Shown here: positions 1-14,300 of the stretch, in pieces | Layout of the letters: each line of letters starts with the position of its first letter | How positions within the stretch are numbered: position 1 is the stretch's first letter | DNA from: Xiphophorus maculatus | Lineage: Eukaryota; Chordata; Actinopteri; Cyprinodontiformes; Poeciliidae | Assembly: GCF_002775205.1 (NCBI RefSeq) | Contig: NC_036456.1 | Location: 13,357,463-13,421,462 of the forward strand | Direction: 5' to 3' | DNA: 64,000 nt | Made by a program: the position numbers and the translations under genes | Notes under the pieces: model-generated | What the model was told of the DNA's origin: nothing | The model's input: only the letters and a program-made list of their open reading frames with translations | The model's database searches: none

Positions 1-840
1 ACGTTATATTGTTCTGGATTTATACAGGTGATGAGGCTCTTTATTTCCTGTTGACTCCATAATGAGTAGCAACATTTACATGTGACTGTGTGACTGAATT
101 TGCCACACTAGTGGCACATGCTTTATCCCTTTTGTGGTGAATCAGTGAAAAGACACAACATGAAATGGACTAAACACAAATCTGGACTTTAATATTCCTA
201 AAAAGATGTTAAAGACTCAGAGTTGCAGTACTTCTACTGAGGAACGTTAAATCCAGTTTGTGAAACTGGAGCCTCGTCAGACTGAATTGAGATCGGTGTT
301 CATAATGTGTCTAAACTACAGGTGTGTATCAGTACATTAGAAAGTGATCAAAGCTTAATTTAAATCAGTGATCCAATTCAAAATGGGAAACTTTTATTTA
401 GCGTTGAGAATCTTCCTCAATTTGTTAGATCAGCTTAGCTTTCCAATCCTCCCTGTTGCTAGTGCTTCTTTGTCCACCACACTTTTCCATCCACCACACT
501 TTTTCCATTCACTAAACTTTTAATTAATATATGAGAGGCTCTTTTGTGATGATTATTTGTGGTTTAGCATGCTTATATCTTGGAGTACTGTAAAATCAGC
601 ACCCCACGCCTTAATTTTCTAGCCCATTATGTAACATTTCTGAATTTAAAAATCTTTTTTTTTTTTGTCATAGACATTATTGTACTTGAAGTATGTCATT
701 CTGTTCATCACATCTACATAAAATCAAAGGTTTCACTTTTTAAAAATTGAATTAGTTAAAGGAACAAACATTTTAATTGCATCAAATTTCCTGTTTTTTC
801 GCCTAAAATGACGCTGGGCGCATAAATTCCTCCTTTCTAG
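1..840. other. intron sequence upstream of the first visible osbp2 exon
   Basis: AT-rich non-coding sequence. It ends in a polypyrimidine tract and an AG acceptor directly before the first recognisable osbp2 coding exon at 841. No coding exon is recognisable in it, so the upstream osbp2 exons (PH domain, ankyrin/FFAT region) lie outside the window. Confidence 0.6.
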
Positions 841-3800
841 GTGAACTTCAACGAGCCGATCTCCATGCTGCAGCGGCTGTCGGAGGACCTCGAGTATCAC
901 GAGCTGCTGGACAAGGCAGCCAAGTGCCACAGCTCCCTGGAGCAGATGTGCTACGTTGCGGCCTTCTGCGTATCCGCCTACTCCACGACGGTGTACCGCA
1001 CGGGGAAGCCCTTCAACCCGCTACTGGGGGAAACGTACGAGCTGGACCGCCGAAGAGAGAGCGGCTACCGCTCCCTCTGTGAGCAGGTACTTAAGAGCAA
1101 CACAAAAGGAAATAAGGGATTTGATTCAGGAAGTGATGGGAAAATAATAACAGAGGGAGGAGAGAGGAGATGAAATAGTTCAGTTACTGAAACTTTATAT
1201 TGTGAATGGCAAATAAATGTTCTATAGATTGGCACACAATGAAGGATTAAAGCTCGTGTATATTCTTTTGCATTTAGGCAAAAGAATATTGGCGATGCAA
1301 ATCCTTTAATCTAATTGAAGATGAATGTTTGGATTTATATTTACTTGTACACATGGGAGTTTCTCTAGTGCACCACACTTGTGTGGGTGTCATTATCTTC
1401 CTAAAAGGAATTTCTTTTAAGAACAGGGCTGGGCAGCAGGCACCGACAATTGCCCCACAGCAAATTTCTTTTGTTGAATTTATTTATTTATTTATTTTCT
1501 TTTCACAGGTGAGTCACCACCCTCCTGCGGCGGCACATCACGCAATCTCTGACCGAGGCTGGACTCTGAGGCAGGAGATTACTGTTGCAAGCAAGTTCAG
1601 AGGCAAATACCTGTCAATCATGCCTTTAGGTGAGAGACGATATGCGAGTCAAACATGTGCCTGGAGTTTTTGTGATTGTTAGTGCAGGGTGTGTTTCAGC
1701 CCCACTGCATTTTTGCAGCGTTAATAAAGACGTACATAAACAAATGAACAAAATGTTTTTTATGCAGCCTGATAATAGCTAGGAAAATGTTTCTGACACA
1801 CCTGTTTTTTTTTTTTTTCAAGGTATTATCAATCACCCGGTGTTGTTTTAGCACACTCAGTTTTTCTTTTTGTTGCGTGTATTTTCTCTCACAGGCACTA
1901 TCCATGCCATTTTTGAGAAGAGCAGCAATCACTACACATGGAAGAAGGTTACCACCACAGTTCACAACATCATTGTTGGCAAGCTGTGGATTGATCAGGT
2001 GAGAGTGATCGTTGCCAGTGCAAATAAAACTAAAAAAACCTGGATATTGAAAAAGATATCAGGTCAACGGATATTGTACTGTTGACCTGATAAGTTGAAT
2101 CATTGCCACATTATTGCGGGACCAGTTTTTGATTAGTCATCAAGAAACATTTCTAGCATGAAGTTGATCAAGCTAGGGCTGAAGAACCTTTACCTAACAT
2201 TATATCTTGACTTTCAAAAAAAGAAAAGGATGGAAAGTCATGCGTTATTTTCTACAATACAAATCACACTTTTTTTTTTATATAGTTTTGCTAGACCTGC
2301 GACTTTTAATCAGGTGTGACTCATATATGGTTTTTTTCCCCTTTTCATTACGCATTTATTGTCTGTAGCGTTAAATTTCGATTCATACTGACGGACATGT
2401 GCCAAGAATGAAAGATTATTGTCTGCAATTGCAAGGAAAGTTAATTGTTGGCTGAAAGCAAGTCCTCCAGAGCTGGAGGGATGAGTCTCCATATGGGTCC
2501 TTGAGTGTTGCACCAGGTGGTTACCAGGGAAATGAATATAAATGACTTTACTGGTGGATGTTCTTGGTGTTTATCGCATCATGCCACGCAACCACCTAGC
2601 CATCATCCCGGATTTACATTACATGCGTCTCCACTTTGCTGTGCACTTCACCGGCAGAACAGAGTCGTTTCTGAATATCTAGGTTTAGTGAGTCGAACAG
2701 TTTCCGTGAGTTTGTTGAAAAGTAGGTAACTGATCACAGTGTGTCACCAGATCAAATCATTAACAGAAAAAAGATCCGCCAAACATTTGACAATTTCTAA
2801 GTAAATGTGACTCATACTCCAGTGCAACTTGTATATGTTTTTCTACTCCTCGTGACGCATTTTTTGACTGATGCGACATATACTCCGGTGTAAGTTTTAG
2901 TCCATAAAATCTGTAATTGTTTAAGATACAATTGGCCCCCAGTGTGATTAGTACCCTTCACATCTCGTGACTTTTACCATTTTGGTATTCCAGGCATTTT
3001 AACATGCTGTGCTGTTTCACAAGGTTCCCAAGGCCTTTAGCAGACAAACTGGCCCACAGCATAATAGATATTTCACTCCACTTATCTGTGGCCATGAGGT
3101 GCTTTTCTATATTCATCCTTTAATAGCAAGCTCATTGTGAAGTGCTTTTCTTTTCTGAACAAGAAAATCTCAATATCAAGCTGCTCACACACTTTCTAAT
3201 ATTGCCATGGGAAATTTTAAAACCAAAACTAAAACGCGTTACTCAGCCTGAGTAGATGAAAAGGAATTTCTGGAACATCAAGTTCTGTCACGGCTTTGAT
3301 GTATTAATGCAGATGAGCTATTGTTCTAAAGATACTGAGAAGATTGGTGTGGTATCCAAGGTTTCGTGCATCATACATTTTTGTTTTTCTTTTTCATATT
3401 AATGGGTCAAGTTGACATCTGAGAATTATCTACAGTGTTCCCAAGTGATAATTATTTGCCAGTTTAATCAGACGATAAACAAAGCCATGATGCATTTCAT
3501 GGCTCAGAGCTCCAGCAGACCTGAGGCTAATGGCTGAATTACCTCCTCAGGGTTTCTGGGTAATGAGCCATTCTCTTTATTCAGATCCACTTAATTAGTG
3601 ATGCATCGAAACGTTGAGCTGCTGTGGAAATTTTTCACATGGCCCAGAAAACAAATCAGTGATCATATTACAGACACTGCAGCATGATGAGATTATTTTT
3701 ACACTTTTATTTTTTGGCATCATGTCTTGTTACTCCATTGAAACAAAAGCCTGATGGTGTGATGGAGGTGTTGATCTCATATGATTAAAGTACAACGTTT

Positions 3801-6800
3801 AAGAAACCACATGGTTGTTATTGAGAAATCTTTGTCATTTCATCACTCTCAAACGCATCTAATGGCTGCTGTTCAGACTTCTAACCATTAGATGTCGCTC
3901 TTTGCAGTAGTTCTCAAACAGTAAGCCTCTGAGATGTTTGAATGTTGGATTCCTAACTATCCTTCTTATCTAGTTGGTGACATGAAAAATGGAGTCCTCA
4001 TCCAGACTTGTTTACTACACTTCAAGTTGTTTAGCATTTTCAGAGATTGTTCTTTAATTGCTCTCAAATGTAGGGGAGTAATTAAATAAGTCATTTTTTG
4101 ATTAATAATAACAATCATTACTGAGTCCTATTTAAATGGCATGTCTCTTGTTTCCCATGTCGGAGTGAGTAAGAGAAAATTTTTGGTATGTCATATTCAC
4201 ACCCAGGTGAACCAGGATGATTAAGCCAGGTTTATTTATATAACATATTTCAACAACAGGGCAGTGATAGAATCATTATAAAAATATAATACAGTAACCA
4301 ATTATAAGACTATAAACATTATATTTTGTCAAAAGCCTTCATCAAGCACAATCATCAAATATATTGATCAGTATTCCAGTTATTAATCAAAGGCAGCTCT
4401 AAGCAGGTGGGGTTTTAGCCTGGATTTAAAGGAACTCAGTGTTTTGAATGTTTTGCGGTTTTCTTGAAGTTTGTTCCACCAGTTGTTGTGGAGAATAAAA
4501 ACTGGCCTGTAATTCTGCAGTAGTGACTTTTCCAGATTGGTTTTTTTTGTTAGTGGTTTGACACTTGTTGTTGACGAAGCCTGAGGGAAAGCACCTGACT
4601 AGCGGAATGAGTTTCACATTTGAATCGGATCAGATGCAATCACAGGCAGAACCTTCTTAAGGAAAGTTATGGGTACAATATCAAGCTAGCAAGAGGAGGG
4701 TCTTAGTTGATTTATGACTTCTTTCATGTTTTCATGGTTGAGTTGGTGAAATTTAGCCATTTCCTCCACATTTATTATGTTTGTGTATAGCATCGGTGCT
4801 GGATTTGGTGTTGATATGCAGGCTGACCCTCTAATTTTTTCAATTTTCTCTAACAAGAAGTTGACAAATCCATTGCAGGCCCTGCAACAATTTTTTAAGT
4901 GTTGATTGATAGCGACGTAGTCTCTCTTTGTAGATTCCTTAATGAACTCGCCGTCGAGTTTCAACGCCATTTTTGTTCAGTGCTTCAACAAGGGCTTCAA
5001 TTACATTTTACAAGTGGAGTTAATGGTCCAACGCTATTTTCACAAATTCTACCCTTAAGATAGGACAATTATGCTTCTCCTTTAAAAGATAAATTTATTT
5101 TACGAATTTTCACTCATCTTTACTAGGAATGCCAATAAATTTAACTGGCTTTTTATACATTTGCAGCAAAACAAAAGTTGTGTTAATGCATATTAACAGT
5201 CGATTTTTAGCTCTTCCTAATATGATGCGGACAGCTATCTTTTTAATGCCGACAATTTTAACTCCTCAAACTCTCCCTGTTTTCTCTCAGTCTGGAGAAA
5301 TCGACATAGTAAACCACACCACAGGGGATCGTTGCCACCTGAAGTTTGCTCCTTACAGCTACTTCTCACGAGACGTAGCCAGAAAGGTCAGAAAGAAGCG
5401 GAAACGGCTTGACGTATTTGTTTCTTCTTTTTTTTTTTTTCCTGTTCTTCCGGTTTTGAGCTGTGTTTCTGTGTCTTGTTGTTTATAGGTGACAGGAGTG
5501 GTGATGGACAAGGACGGAAAGGCCCACTATGTGCTGTCGGGCACATGGGACGAGAAGATGGAGTTCTCCAGGGTCATGCAGAGCAGTCGGGGAGGAGAGA
5601 ACGGCACCGAGGGCAAACAGAAGACCGTATATCAAACCCTGAAGGCCAGAGAGTTGTGGAAGAGAAACCCTTTACCGTAAGTGGTTTTGGTTGCAGAGTT
5701 TTTACTGCAAGGCCAGAGGCTATGCATAACTATTTAAGGTAATTTCAGTTTGTTTAACTGTTGTTTACCTACCCTTCTGTTCAAGCACTCACTTTAGTCC
5801 TCAAACGACAAACCCAGTGGTCATCCTGTAAACGTTAGTAGTTTTCATCAACACTCAAGTTAAAACGAGTTTCATTGTGCAGCACATTTCCGCAGCGAGG
5901 CATTTAAGACTGCTTTACACCGTAAGAACATAGTGCAGTAAACAAGCAATGAACATTACATTTTGTCAAATCAAACAAATACACCTCAAACATGTTAAAC
6001 AATGTTCCAGTTAATACTAATCAAAGGCAACTCTAAACAGGTGGGTTTTTAACCTTGATTTAAAGAAACTCAGTGTTTTGGCTCTTTTGCAGTTTTCTGG
6101 AAATTTGTTCTAAATTTGTGGTGTACACAAACATGGAGATATATAATGTGCAACCTCATCATGCCGTACGGAGAGACGTTGCTTCAAGTAACAACTTATT
6201 TTTAAGTGACTCGTTATAATAACTTAGCTGTAAAATACGATCCATGGAGTGTCCCGATACACAGATAATTACAGTGCTATTGTCTGACACCAGTGTTCCT
6301 ACTGCTGGAGTAGGAATACCAGCTGTGAAGAAGCACACACACGCCTCCAAATTGTGCATAGAATGGTTGCTGAAAGAGTGAGGAGAGTTGTGAGTTTTTT
6401 CTGGCTGCAGTACAAACTCAAAACATACCTGTTATGTTGTCAAAGACAAACTCCAGCGTCTCACATAACAATGTGTTCTGTTGAACCCGTCAAACCACCT
6501 GATGTAGTAATTTGGCTAACGAGCAAAAACGGAGAACAGGATAAAGTTTGGCTTTCCAGAAGTAATTTCACATTTGGTTATCCGACAGATAAAAATATAA
6601 ATTTCTAAAAACTTACGGGGATTTTTCTACTTTGCTTGAACTATTGTCCATATTGTAAACAGTGTTGTGTTTTCTTCTCTCTGCCTTGAAATCCAGGATT
6701 TCTCCAAGAAGAATTGTTTTATAATCCTGCATAAAAAATATGGAAGTTCCTTATTATTTTAGAAGATGTGACTCAAGCACTATTAGTACCTGGTTTACAA

Positions 6801-7681
6801 AACAATGTAAAAGTAGATGGTGACTCCTGTTTTTTACTTTCAGGATTTTTAAAATCTTTTTATTATAATGTTTGTCATTTTAAGATGTTTTCCAAAACAA
6901 CATCTTTAAAGTAAATTGGACTTTAGAAAATCCCCACATTTGTGTAATTTGCCACAATGAGCCGGAGATCTTTGTACATACAGATGTACATCAGATGTAC
7001 ATCCGACTCACTTTGCTCCTTGTGTTTGCTTCTCTCTTCAGCGACGGAGCCGAATCCATGTACTACTTCACCGCCCTGGCTCTGACCCTGAACGAGCCCG
7101 AAGAGGGGGTGGCGCCCACCGACAGCCGCCGCAGGCCCGACCAGCGCCTGATGGAGGACGGCCGCTGGGATGAAGCCAACGGTGAAAAGCAGCGGCTGGA
7201 GGAGAAGCAGCGCAGCGCCCGGCGTGAGAGGGAGCGGGAAGCGGCGAGCCAGCGCGCCTCCAGCCAGTCGGAAGAAGGTAAGAGGAGAAAGCGTACGCTC
7301 TTCGTTTTGTGTTCCTCTTTGGCTTGCTTGGGGAAAATCCTGGAGTTGATGAGGTAAAAACAAATCTCTGTGATCCCGCCCTTTTCTCTTCTAAAAGCTG
7401 TCGATGAGGACTCTTTTGTTGATCACTCCATGAAAAGCAAGTATCCCTCTTTAATCTGCCAACATCCCCTTTCCTTACGCTTAAATCGCCACCTATAAAG
7501 TCTTCCGTGCATGTTTTCACGAGTTCTCCCTCTTCCAGGTGCTCCGCATGATGCCTACAAAGCGCTCTGGTTCGAGAGCTGTGAGGACCAAATCACAGGT
7601 GAGCAAGTTCACATCTATAAGGGAGGCTACTGGGAAACGAAGGAGCTCGGCAGCTGGGAGGGTTGCCCGGACATATTTTGA
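841..7681 (+). CDS. osbp2: oxysterol-binding protein 2 (ORP4-like), C-terminal sterol-binding domain, 5' partial
   Basis: Seven exons join in frame: 841-1086, 1509-1629, 1895-1998, 5291-5386, 5489-5676, 7042-7277 and 7539-7681 (stop TGA). All have AG acceptors and GT donors. They give 377 residues of the OSBP-related ligand-binding domain. The family fingerprint EQVSHHPPAAAH spans the exon 1/2 junction, and KPFNPLLGETYELD, SKFRGKYLSIMPLG and GTWDEKMEF are also present. The C-terminus has the usual RPDQRLMEDGRWDEAN and KQRLEEKQR helices and ends in CPDIF. Family knowledge: these proteins bind sterols and PI4P at ER-Golgi/plasma-membrane contacts. The paralogue choice (osbp2 over osbp) rests on the segment DGKAHYVLSGTWDEK, on KQKTVYQTL, and on the IYKGGYWETKE ending, which I recall as ORP4-like. 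The N-terminal exons are outside the window. Confidence 0.88.
4205..4970 (-). mobile_element. decayed non-LTR retrotransposon (LINE) relic in osbp2 intron
   Basis: On the minus strand, 4970-4686 encodes an open stretch ending in VINQLRPSSC. After a stop it continues with FLKKVLPVIASD and GAFPSGFVNNKC, resembling the start of fish L2/Rex-type reverse transcriptases (pattern 'L.PS.C.LD..PT..LK'). Adjoining sequence at about 4220-4450 is similar to the dispersed repeat at 5860-6130. Frames are broken, so it is inactive. The exact LINE clade is not determined. Confidence 0.5.
5860..6130. repeat. dispersed teleost repeat in osbp2 intron 5
   Basis: The segment shares blocks with 4220-4470, including the words 'gcaactctaaacaggtggg' (gcagctctaagcaggtggg in the other copy) and 'aactcagtgttttg'. 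The short copy at 46028-46130 shares the 'gcacatttc.gcag..aggcatttc' portion. This is a middle-repetitive element; I cannot name its family. Confidence 0.5.
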
Positions 7682-10600
7682 CCCCTGAAGCGCTCTGCGG
7701 AGACTGACGCACATCAGAGCTGGACGGACAGCTTCACAAAGCCCCGTTTGTCCCGATTGGACGGCTGCTCCCCTCCAGCGACTCTCTGTTCTAAGAGATC
7801 CTCCTCCTCATCCCAGACGGTCACGACTGTCTTATTCAGAGATGCGAGAGAGATTGAAGGATCTAGTCTTCTGTGTCCAATCAAGTCTCAAACTACTTTT
7901 TTCCTCTCGCTGTTGCGTATCCAGGAGGATTGGGATTAAATGTTTGTTTTTTTTATTATTATTCTTATTGTCGAGGGGTTTCTGAGTTGGCTCGGTCTGA
8001 AGAAATAAGCAGTGCTTCCAAATTTGTCGAGTCTGTGCCCAAGTCAAATCAGGTGGAGAGATTTCTTTCAGTGTGCTGTGATAAAATGATCCACAGAACT
8101 ATCTGCTCAGATAATAACGCTAAAAAAGAGGGTAAAACCTGGCTAATATATAGAGTTATGTTAAAATATGCTTACACTTTCATTGAAATGTCAACTGGTG
8201 GCCTTTAAAATGTTTCTGTTTCTCTGATTTAGTGTCTTAATGTAAAGAAGTGAAGGTCTGCTTGTTTGTGTGCTTGTGGGTAAGACATCTTATCTGCTCT
8301 TCCATTAATGAAAAAAACAACAACATGGCGACTGGATTGCAGTGCGCGCGAGAAAAGACTCGATCGTCTAGAACACTTATCGACCATCAACACTGTCACA
8401 TTTTATAGATAGATTTTTTTTTTAAACAAGATTTAAAGGAAGATACGACTGAAAAATAACTCGGCTACAAGGTTTAAACATTTATCGCCTTAAAAAAGAG
8501 CAAACTGCTCTTATCTGCTATGTCGTCGCAGCTAAATGAACAAAAATGCCTGCATTTATTTGGTGTTTCATGTAAAAAACATGTTGGAAAATGACAGAAG
8601 TCTCATTCACTCACGCAAGACGCCACGTCAATATTTGTTTTCATAAGTAAATTATATTTACTTATGAAAATAAGTAAATTTTCATAAGTAAAAAAATTAC
8701 TTATGAAATTTCAGATGAATTACAAATAAAGAAGAAGAATTAGTTGACAAAGTATGGGACTCAAACGATGACTATAAAGCAAATATTTGAGGTAAAAGTA
8801 AACATCACAACCCCACTGTATGTCTGATGGAGAGTTAGTTTATATGCAAATATAATTTAACACCAAAAACATGAGTTGAAATGTTTCCTCGTGTGTGTGC
8901 GTATGTATGTGTGCGTGTGAATTTCAAACTTTGTAAGTGTACTTAAAAATTAAGAGTTCAGACACAAAGATGTGGCGAATAACAATAAATTTATAAATGT
9001 ATAGAAATTCACATTATAGTATTGACAATTGTAGGGTTTTTTTTCTCCAAATGTTTGGTTCTTGTAATGTGGGAGGATTGTCTTCATTTTTCAGAAAAAA
9101 AGGGAATTCTGTACTTGACCGAGTAGAGACTTGACATTGTTCAGTATTTTGTATTAACACAAAAGAGAATCTGTAATAAATACTGCAACGTCAAATATTT
9201 TCTCTGCCTTCTCGTTTATTTCAGTTCTTTTAATAGTCGCGTTTTTAATAGTTAGCCGTCCTGCCACGTTTTACACAGCAGTCTAAAAACATTTCTAATG
9301 ATACTGTTTGTACATCCACATTATAATTTTAATAGAATTATTTCAGTCATGATCTTTGTATACACAAATATCATGTTTGTGTCTTGAATAAAATTAAGAG
9401 TACTATCTTAAAATATTACTATAACACATGAAAGCCATGCAATAAACTGAATACATAAAATGTGAAATATTTGAAGATAAATATAACTTCAATATAGTTG
9501 AAGTTATATTTGTATAACTTCAAATATAAAGTTTGATATTTGATATTTACAGGGTTCAAGATATGAACCCTGTAAATATCTTGGGTTCATATTTAGTTTT
9601 ACTGTAGTTATCAGTTTCCTTTTATTCACATCTTAATATTTACAAATATTATCATCCCTGTAAAAATGTGGATAACTGAGTGCAAATACCTCTGGTTCAA
9701 CAAATATTATTACTGTTGCTAATTTATTTAACACTGACATTTACAGTTATAATACTGTTATATGTTTAATTTATATTTGCTACAAAGAAATATGGGCAAT
9801 ATTTATGCTTGAATTAAGTAGGTATCCAGCGCTAATTGAGCAGAATATCACACCGTTTAGTTGTACTCAGCCACGTCACACACAAGCTGGTTGCAGCTTA
9901 ACCTTACCATAGCCTTATGTTGGGATAGTAATAATAATTGTAGTAATAATGTATTTTTTGGTACTTTTCAAGACATCATGGACACTTTCCAAGAAAAACA
10001 TACATTCAAAAATACACAGAAAAATGGAGGAGGGGAAAAAAAGAAATGAAAAATTACTGAAAAAGGGATGATGCTCTAAGCTTTGGAGATTTGTTTTTAC
10101 CGCCCATATGGTTTTACTCACAGTGGCAAAATAAACTTTGGCCGTCCACCAGCTTTGTTATCTAATTATCTAGAAACAAAAACGTTATCAGTCTATAGAT
10201 AGTGACACATTTACCCTTAGAATTGCATGTTCTCTCATCTTTCCCATTTTGAAGCAAAGTGGTCATGTGTGTCACATATTTGTAACCAAAGACCTTGTTG
10301 ATTTAAAATTTTAGTGTCCCAATTTTAAAAAACAGAGTAAAAAAAAAACTATATATTTGTTTTACTCTGTTTTTAATGTGCTGATTTTTATTTACCTGCA
10401 TCACTTCTGGTGCTAATAGTTGTTGCAACTTTTGCTTTGTCTGAGACTTCTTGTAATCTCTGGAGTTTTTCAGCCAAACTTATCTTAAGGTACTTTCTGC
10501 ATCTTTACCAGGAGTACCAATAGTTGTGCATCGGTGTTTCAAATCCTCAGTCGGCCCGTCCTGCTCTGCTCTCAGCTAGGAGAGCTGTTCCTTCCGCTCC

Positions 10601-11369
10601 ACACATCACAGGCGCCTCTGTTCTCTTGCTGTGTCATGCTGGCAGGTTTATCTGAAAAGCCCGCTGGAACCTACCATCCCATCCATGCACGGAGCGTGCA
10701 GAGAACATGGTGAGCTGGGGGGCAGGGGGCTCGGGGTTCGGCTTGAACTCTTCATTTGTTTGCGACCAGAGGAAGAGAGGGACGCTCTGTGTTTCCACCG
10801 TCGGGGACACACCCTGCCTGCCCTAGAGCGGTGCAGTGTGATGAGAGGCTGAGAGAGACCATGACAGGCGGCTGCAGCCTTGTAGAGAGGGAGGGATGGG
10901 AATGCTGAATCAGTGAAACTACAGAAAAGGTCCAGGAGAGGGTGAACGAGTGGGTAAATGGCAGGGAGAGAAAGGTAACAGGAGGGGTAGGTGGCAAAAG
11001 ATGAGCTGCATGAGTCCTTTTCACTCATTTAATCAATAATCTATCGAGTTCACCACTATTTCGGCCATGTCTGTGTTTTACAAAGAAACTTTAAGCTGAA
11101 GTAAATCCCAGTGGTGACTTTTGTTTACTTTGGCTCAAAGACGACATTTTGCGTTTACAGTTAACACCAGCCCTGAGAACCAAGGTAAGATTTCACAAAT
11201 CTATATTTTTCTGTTTTGTTTTGCACTGATTGTCCAACCCCAGTGTCATATTGGCTGCTTTTTTTTTTTTTATTTTGTTTTTTTTCCGCATCGATGCACA
11301 CTGAATAAAACATGAGAACATAAGCGCCACCCTTCGATCTCTTATTTTAACTCTGGTTTCGTCTGTCAG
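7682..11369 (+). other. osbp2 3' UTR and osbp2-acy3 intergenic region
   Basis: No coding exon is recognisable. A poly(A) signal AATAAA at 9175-9180 could end osbp2, giving a 3' UTR of about 1.5 kb. Short inverted repeats built on ttcataagtaa occur at 8638-8710, and a gggttca/tgaaccc hairpin region lies at 9480-9600. Any acy3 promoter and leader exons must lie in the last 1 kb; candidates are given separately. Confidence 0.5.
11161..11184 (+). other. possible 24-nt leader micro-exon of acy3
   Basis: The segment lies between a TTTACAG acceptor and a GTAAGA donor. An upstream donor context, aacATG|gtgagc, occurs at 10707-10711. Joining that ATG to this 24-nt exon and to the exon at 11370 stays in frame and would add nine residues before the Met at 11370. 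This is splice-site reading only. Confidence 0.3.
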
Positions 11370-14300
11370 ATGCAGGTAGATGAGCCGGTGCTTTTGCCCA
11401 GGTTGTCCCGTGTCGCAGTTTGTGGCGGCACGCATGGCAACGAGCTCTCAGGAGTGTACTTGGTGCGAGAGATGCTGAAGACGGAGAAAAGGAAGGTGGA
11501 CGGGGAGCCCGCATCAGTGCTGATGGTGCTGTCCAACCCTCGGGCCATGCAGCAGTGCAGCAGATATGTTGACACTGACCTGAACCGCTGCTTCACCCAC
11601 GCGACCCTCAAGTGAGGCACTGTTTTTGTTGCAAAAACCATCCGCTTGTGTCACCGACACGTTGTTTTAGGTCATCAAACTAATTCAAATACCACACAGA
11701 GGAGCTCTGTAGGTTCAAAACAGAGTTTTTAAATCATTATTTATTGTGCTGAGAGAAAAAGTTCTTCAAACTGATCTGCATCAATGTAAAAGGAAGTAAT
11801 TTACCCTGTTGTTAAATTGTGACTCAGCAGATTTATTCTTCCATCCATTATTTTTTGTTTATCTCTGGTTGGGTGTCAGAGGTACCAGCCTAACCATAAA
11901 TGTAGCTTTTCATTGGGAAATCCCAAAGCAGACTGTCCAGGCACCAGTTTGAGACTATAAGCTCAACCTCAGTTTGGTCCTGCTGCAAGAGAACAATTCA
12001 AAACTCGTTAACCAGCCAACCTCTGAATGGCTCCAAACATAAAAACTACTGTTTTGATTATGTGACATGACCTTGAACAGGCCATTTGCTTGTATGTTAG
12101 AAAACTCTCCAATATGGATGAATCAAAACAATTATGCAGAGAATATTTTTTTTCTTTGTGGATATCGGAGGTTGAAACAACCATTTATTAGATTTCAGGG
12201 GGAATTAACTTTTATTTATTTATTTTTTACCTGCGAACAGGTTGACTTGGATTCCACCTTAACCTTAATAAATAAAATCATATATTAAGTTAGTACAGCA
12301 CTCCATTAACTAAGGTGCTTGTGTCCTAGTGGCCCCGTATCAGAGGAGGCCCCCTATGAGATCTTCCGGGCCCGTGAACTGAATGCCCTGCTGGGTCCCA
12401 AAGGCAGCCGGGCGGCAGTGGATCTCATCTGTGACCTCCACAACACCACCGCCAACATGGGCCTGAGCTTCATCGCTTATTCTGACTGTGACTGGATCTG
12501 TCTTCACATATTCAGATACTTGCAGGTAAATACTTTAAGTTTTCAGTTTCGACCCGAGTAGAAATAGTGGACATATTAGTCTAGCTGTCGGCGCTGCGTG
12601 TCTAAAACTTTTACCGTGATGTTTGCAAACCGAAAACTATAGCAGGCCGTTAATGTTAAATATGATCATTTCTTATCACTCAGTTCTTTATGTGACGAGA
12701 CTGAAGTGGGAGCTTAGAAGTTATGCTTAGCATAACATTGGAACAATTTCCACGACAAAAACACAAAAATATCACTTCCTTCATCAGAATATCCTACCCG
12801 TTTAAAATGACAAGCTACTGCAGATGTTTGCAGTAATCCTTTGCTGAGAACTCTATATTCAAGGAAGAATTTGATGTAAATTGTACGTTTTGTGATTCAT
12901 ATCCTTAAACTGTTGTCCACTTGTTTTGGCACCGTCCCTTTGTTGATGCTTTTTGGCAGAATCTTTGTGACTTTATCCACAACAACATAGAAGCACAATT
13001 TATGCTCTTAGGGGAAGATGTCTTACTTGGCCTCACTAAAAGCTCAACAATTCAGAGTTTTTCATAAATCCTTTATTGTCACTAGCTAAATATCATATTC
13101 GTTGTTCCAGGTAGGGAAAGCCATGCCTTGCTGCATTTTACAATGAATATAAGTTTTATTTATGTATAAGTTTTATGTGCTGACTATCAAAGACTGACAA
13201 AAAATAGCTATTAAAACAATTGAAATCTGTATTGCTTTAAATGTACAGTTGGGAACCGAAGCCCCTTAACTTTTTCTTTATCTTGAATACTGTTTATCTG
13301 TATTTATCTGTATTTGTTTTTTCTTGAGGCATAACAAATGTTTCACTCTGTCGTTATACAATGTGTCTGCGAATAAAGTAAAAAAAAAAAACCATCCAAA
13401 ATGAGGTCGATAGTTTTAATTTATCGTACGATTCATTGATTTATCGTTTATCGCGACAGGCCTAGTTGGCGAAAATAGACATTTTGCAGAAGAGCTGCAG
13501 AAAGAAAACAAGCAGCTTCAAAAAACGGTGGAAAACCTGAGGATAAAAATCGAGCGACTCACCGGCAGCAGAAATAGCAATGCAAGGAGCTGGCAAGCAG
13601 AGAATGAAATGCTGGTAAATGCAAACGACCATTACAAGAGACAGATTAGAGCTCTGAATTTTGAATTGGAGGAAGCAAGATTGACAATTAAGCAATTGAA
13701 ATGCGATTATGATGCAATGTCAAGGTTAAATGTGATCCTGGAACGGACACAGGTCACAATGAGAAGAAATGCAGAGGATTCACTGAGAGAAAAATCCAAA
13801 AAACTTTACTGGCATGAAATGGAGAATGATGAGCTTAATAAAGAAATTGTTTGAAAGTCAAGCTGGACAGGATTAAATCCAGGGTGGCAGAAAAATCTAA
13901 GGATGTCCCGCAAATTGAAATATTTAATATTTAACACCTGTCACAGTTTCAAAAGTGGCTGCACTCAAGTGCTCCAGAGAAGCACTTGCGATTTGCTCCA
14001 TGGACTCTGAAAGCTGAGGTATTTTTTTGTTTTCGGATGAGGATAAGAACAGTGATGTATGAAAGATAACAAAACCATTTATGTTAGCCAAGAAGCTGCA
14101 TGGCCAATTGCAGGAGAGGAAGGCAGCTGAGCTAGATGTGCACTTGAGATTTTTGGAGTTGACAGTAATATTTGTCGCATTCTCTCCCCTGAACTGTGGA
14201 TCTCTGAAGCTTCTCGAGGATTACCTCTTGGCTGTTTCTCTTTTTAATCCTCACCTTGCTTAACTGGTCACTTTGTTTGTACTTTAACAAGTGTGTAAAT

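Noticed and set aside
6923-7520. Arg/Pro-rich minus frames over osbp2 exon 6
   Set aside because: Antisense of the conserved osbp2 C-terminal coding exon; no independent support.
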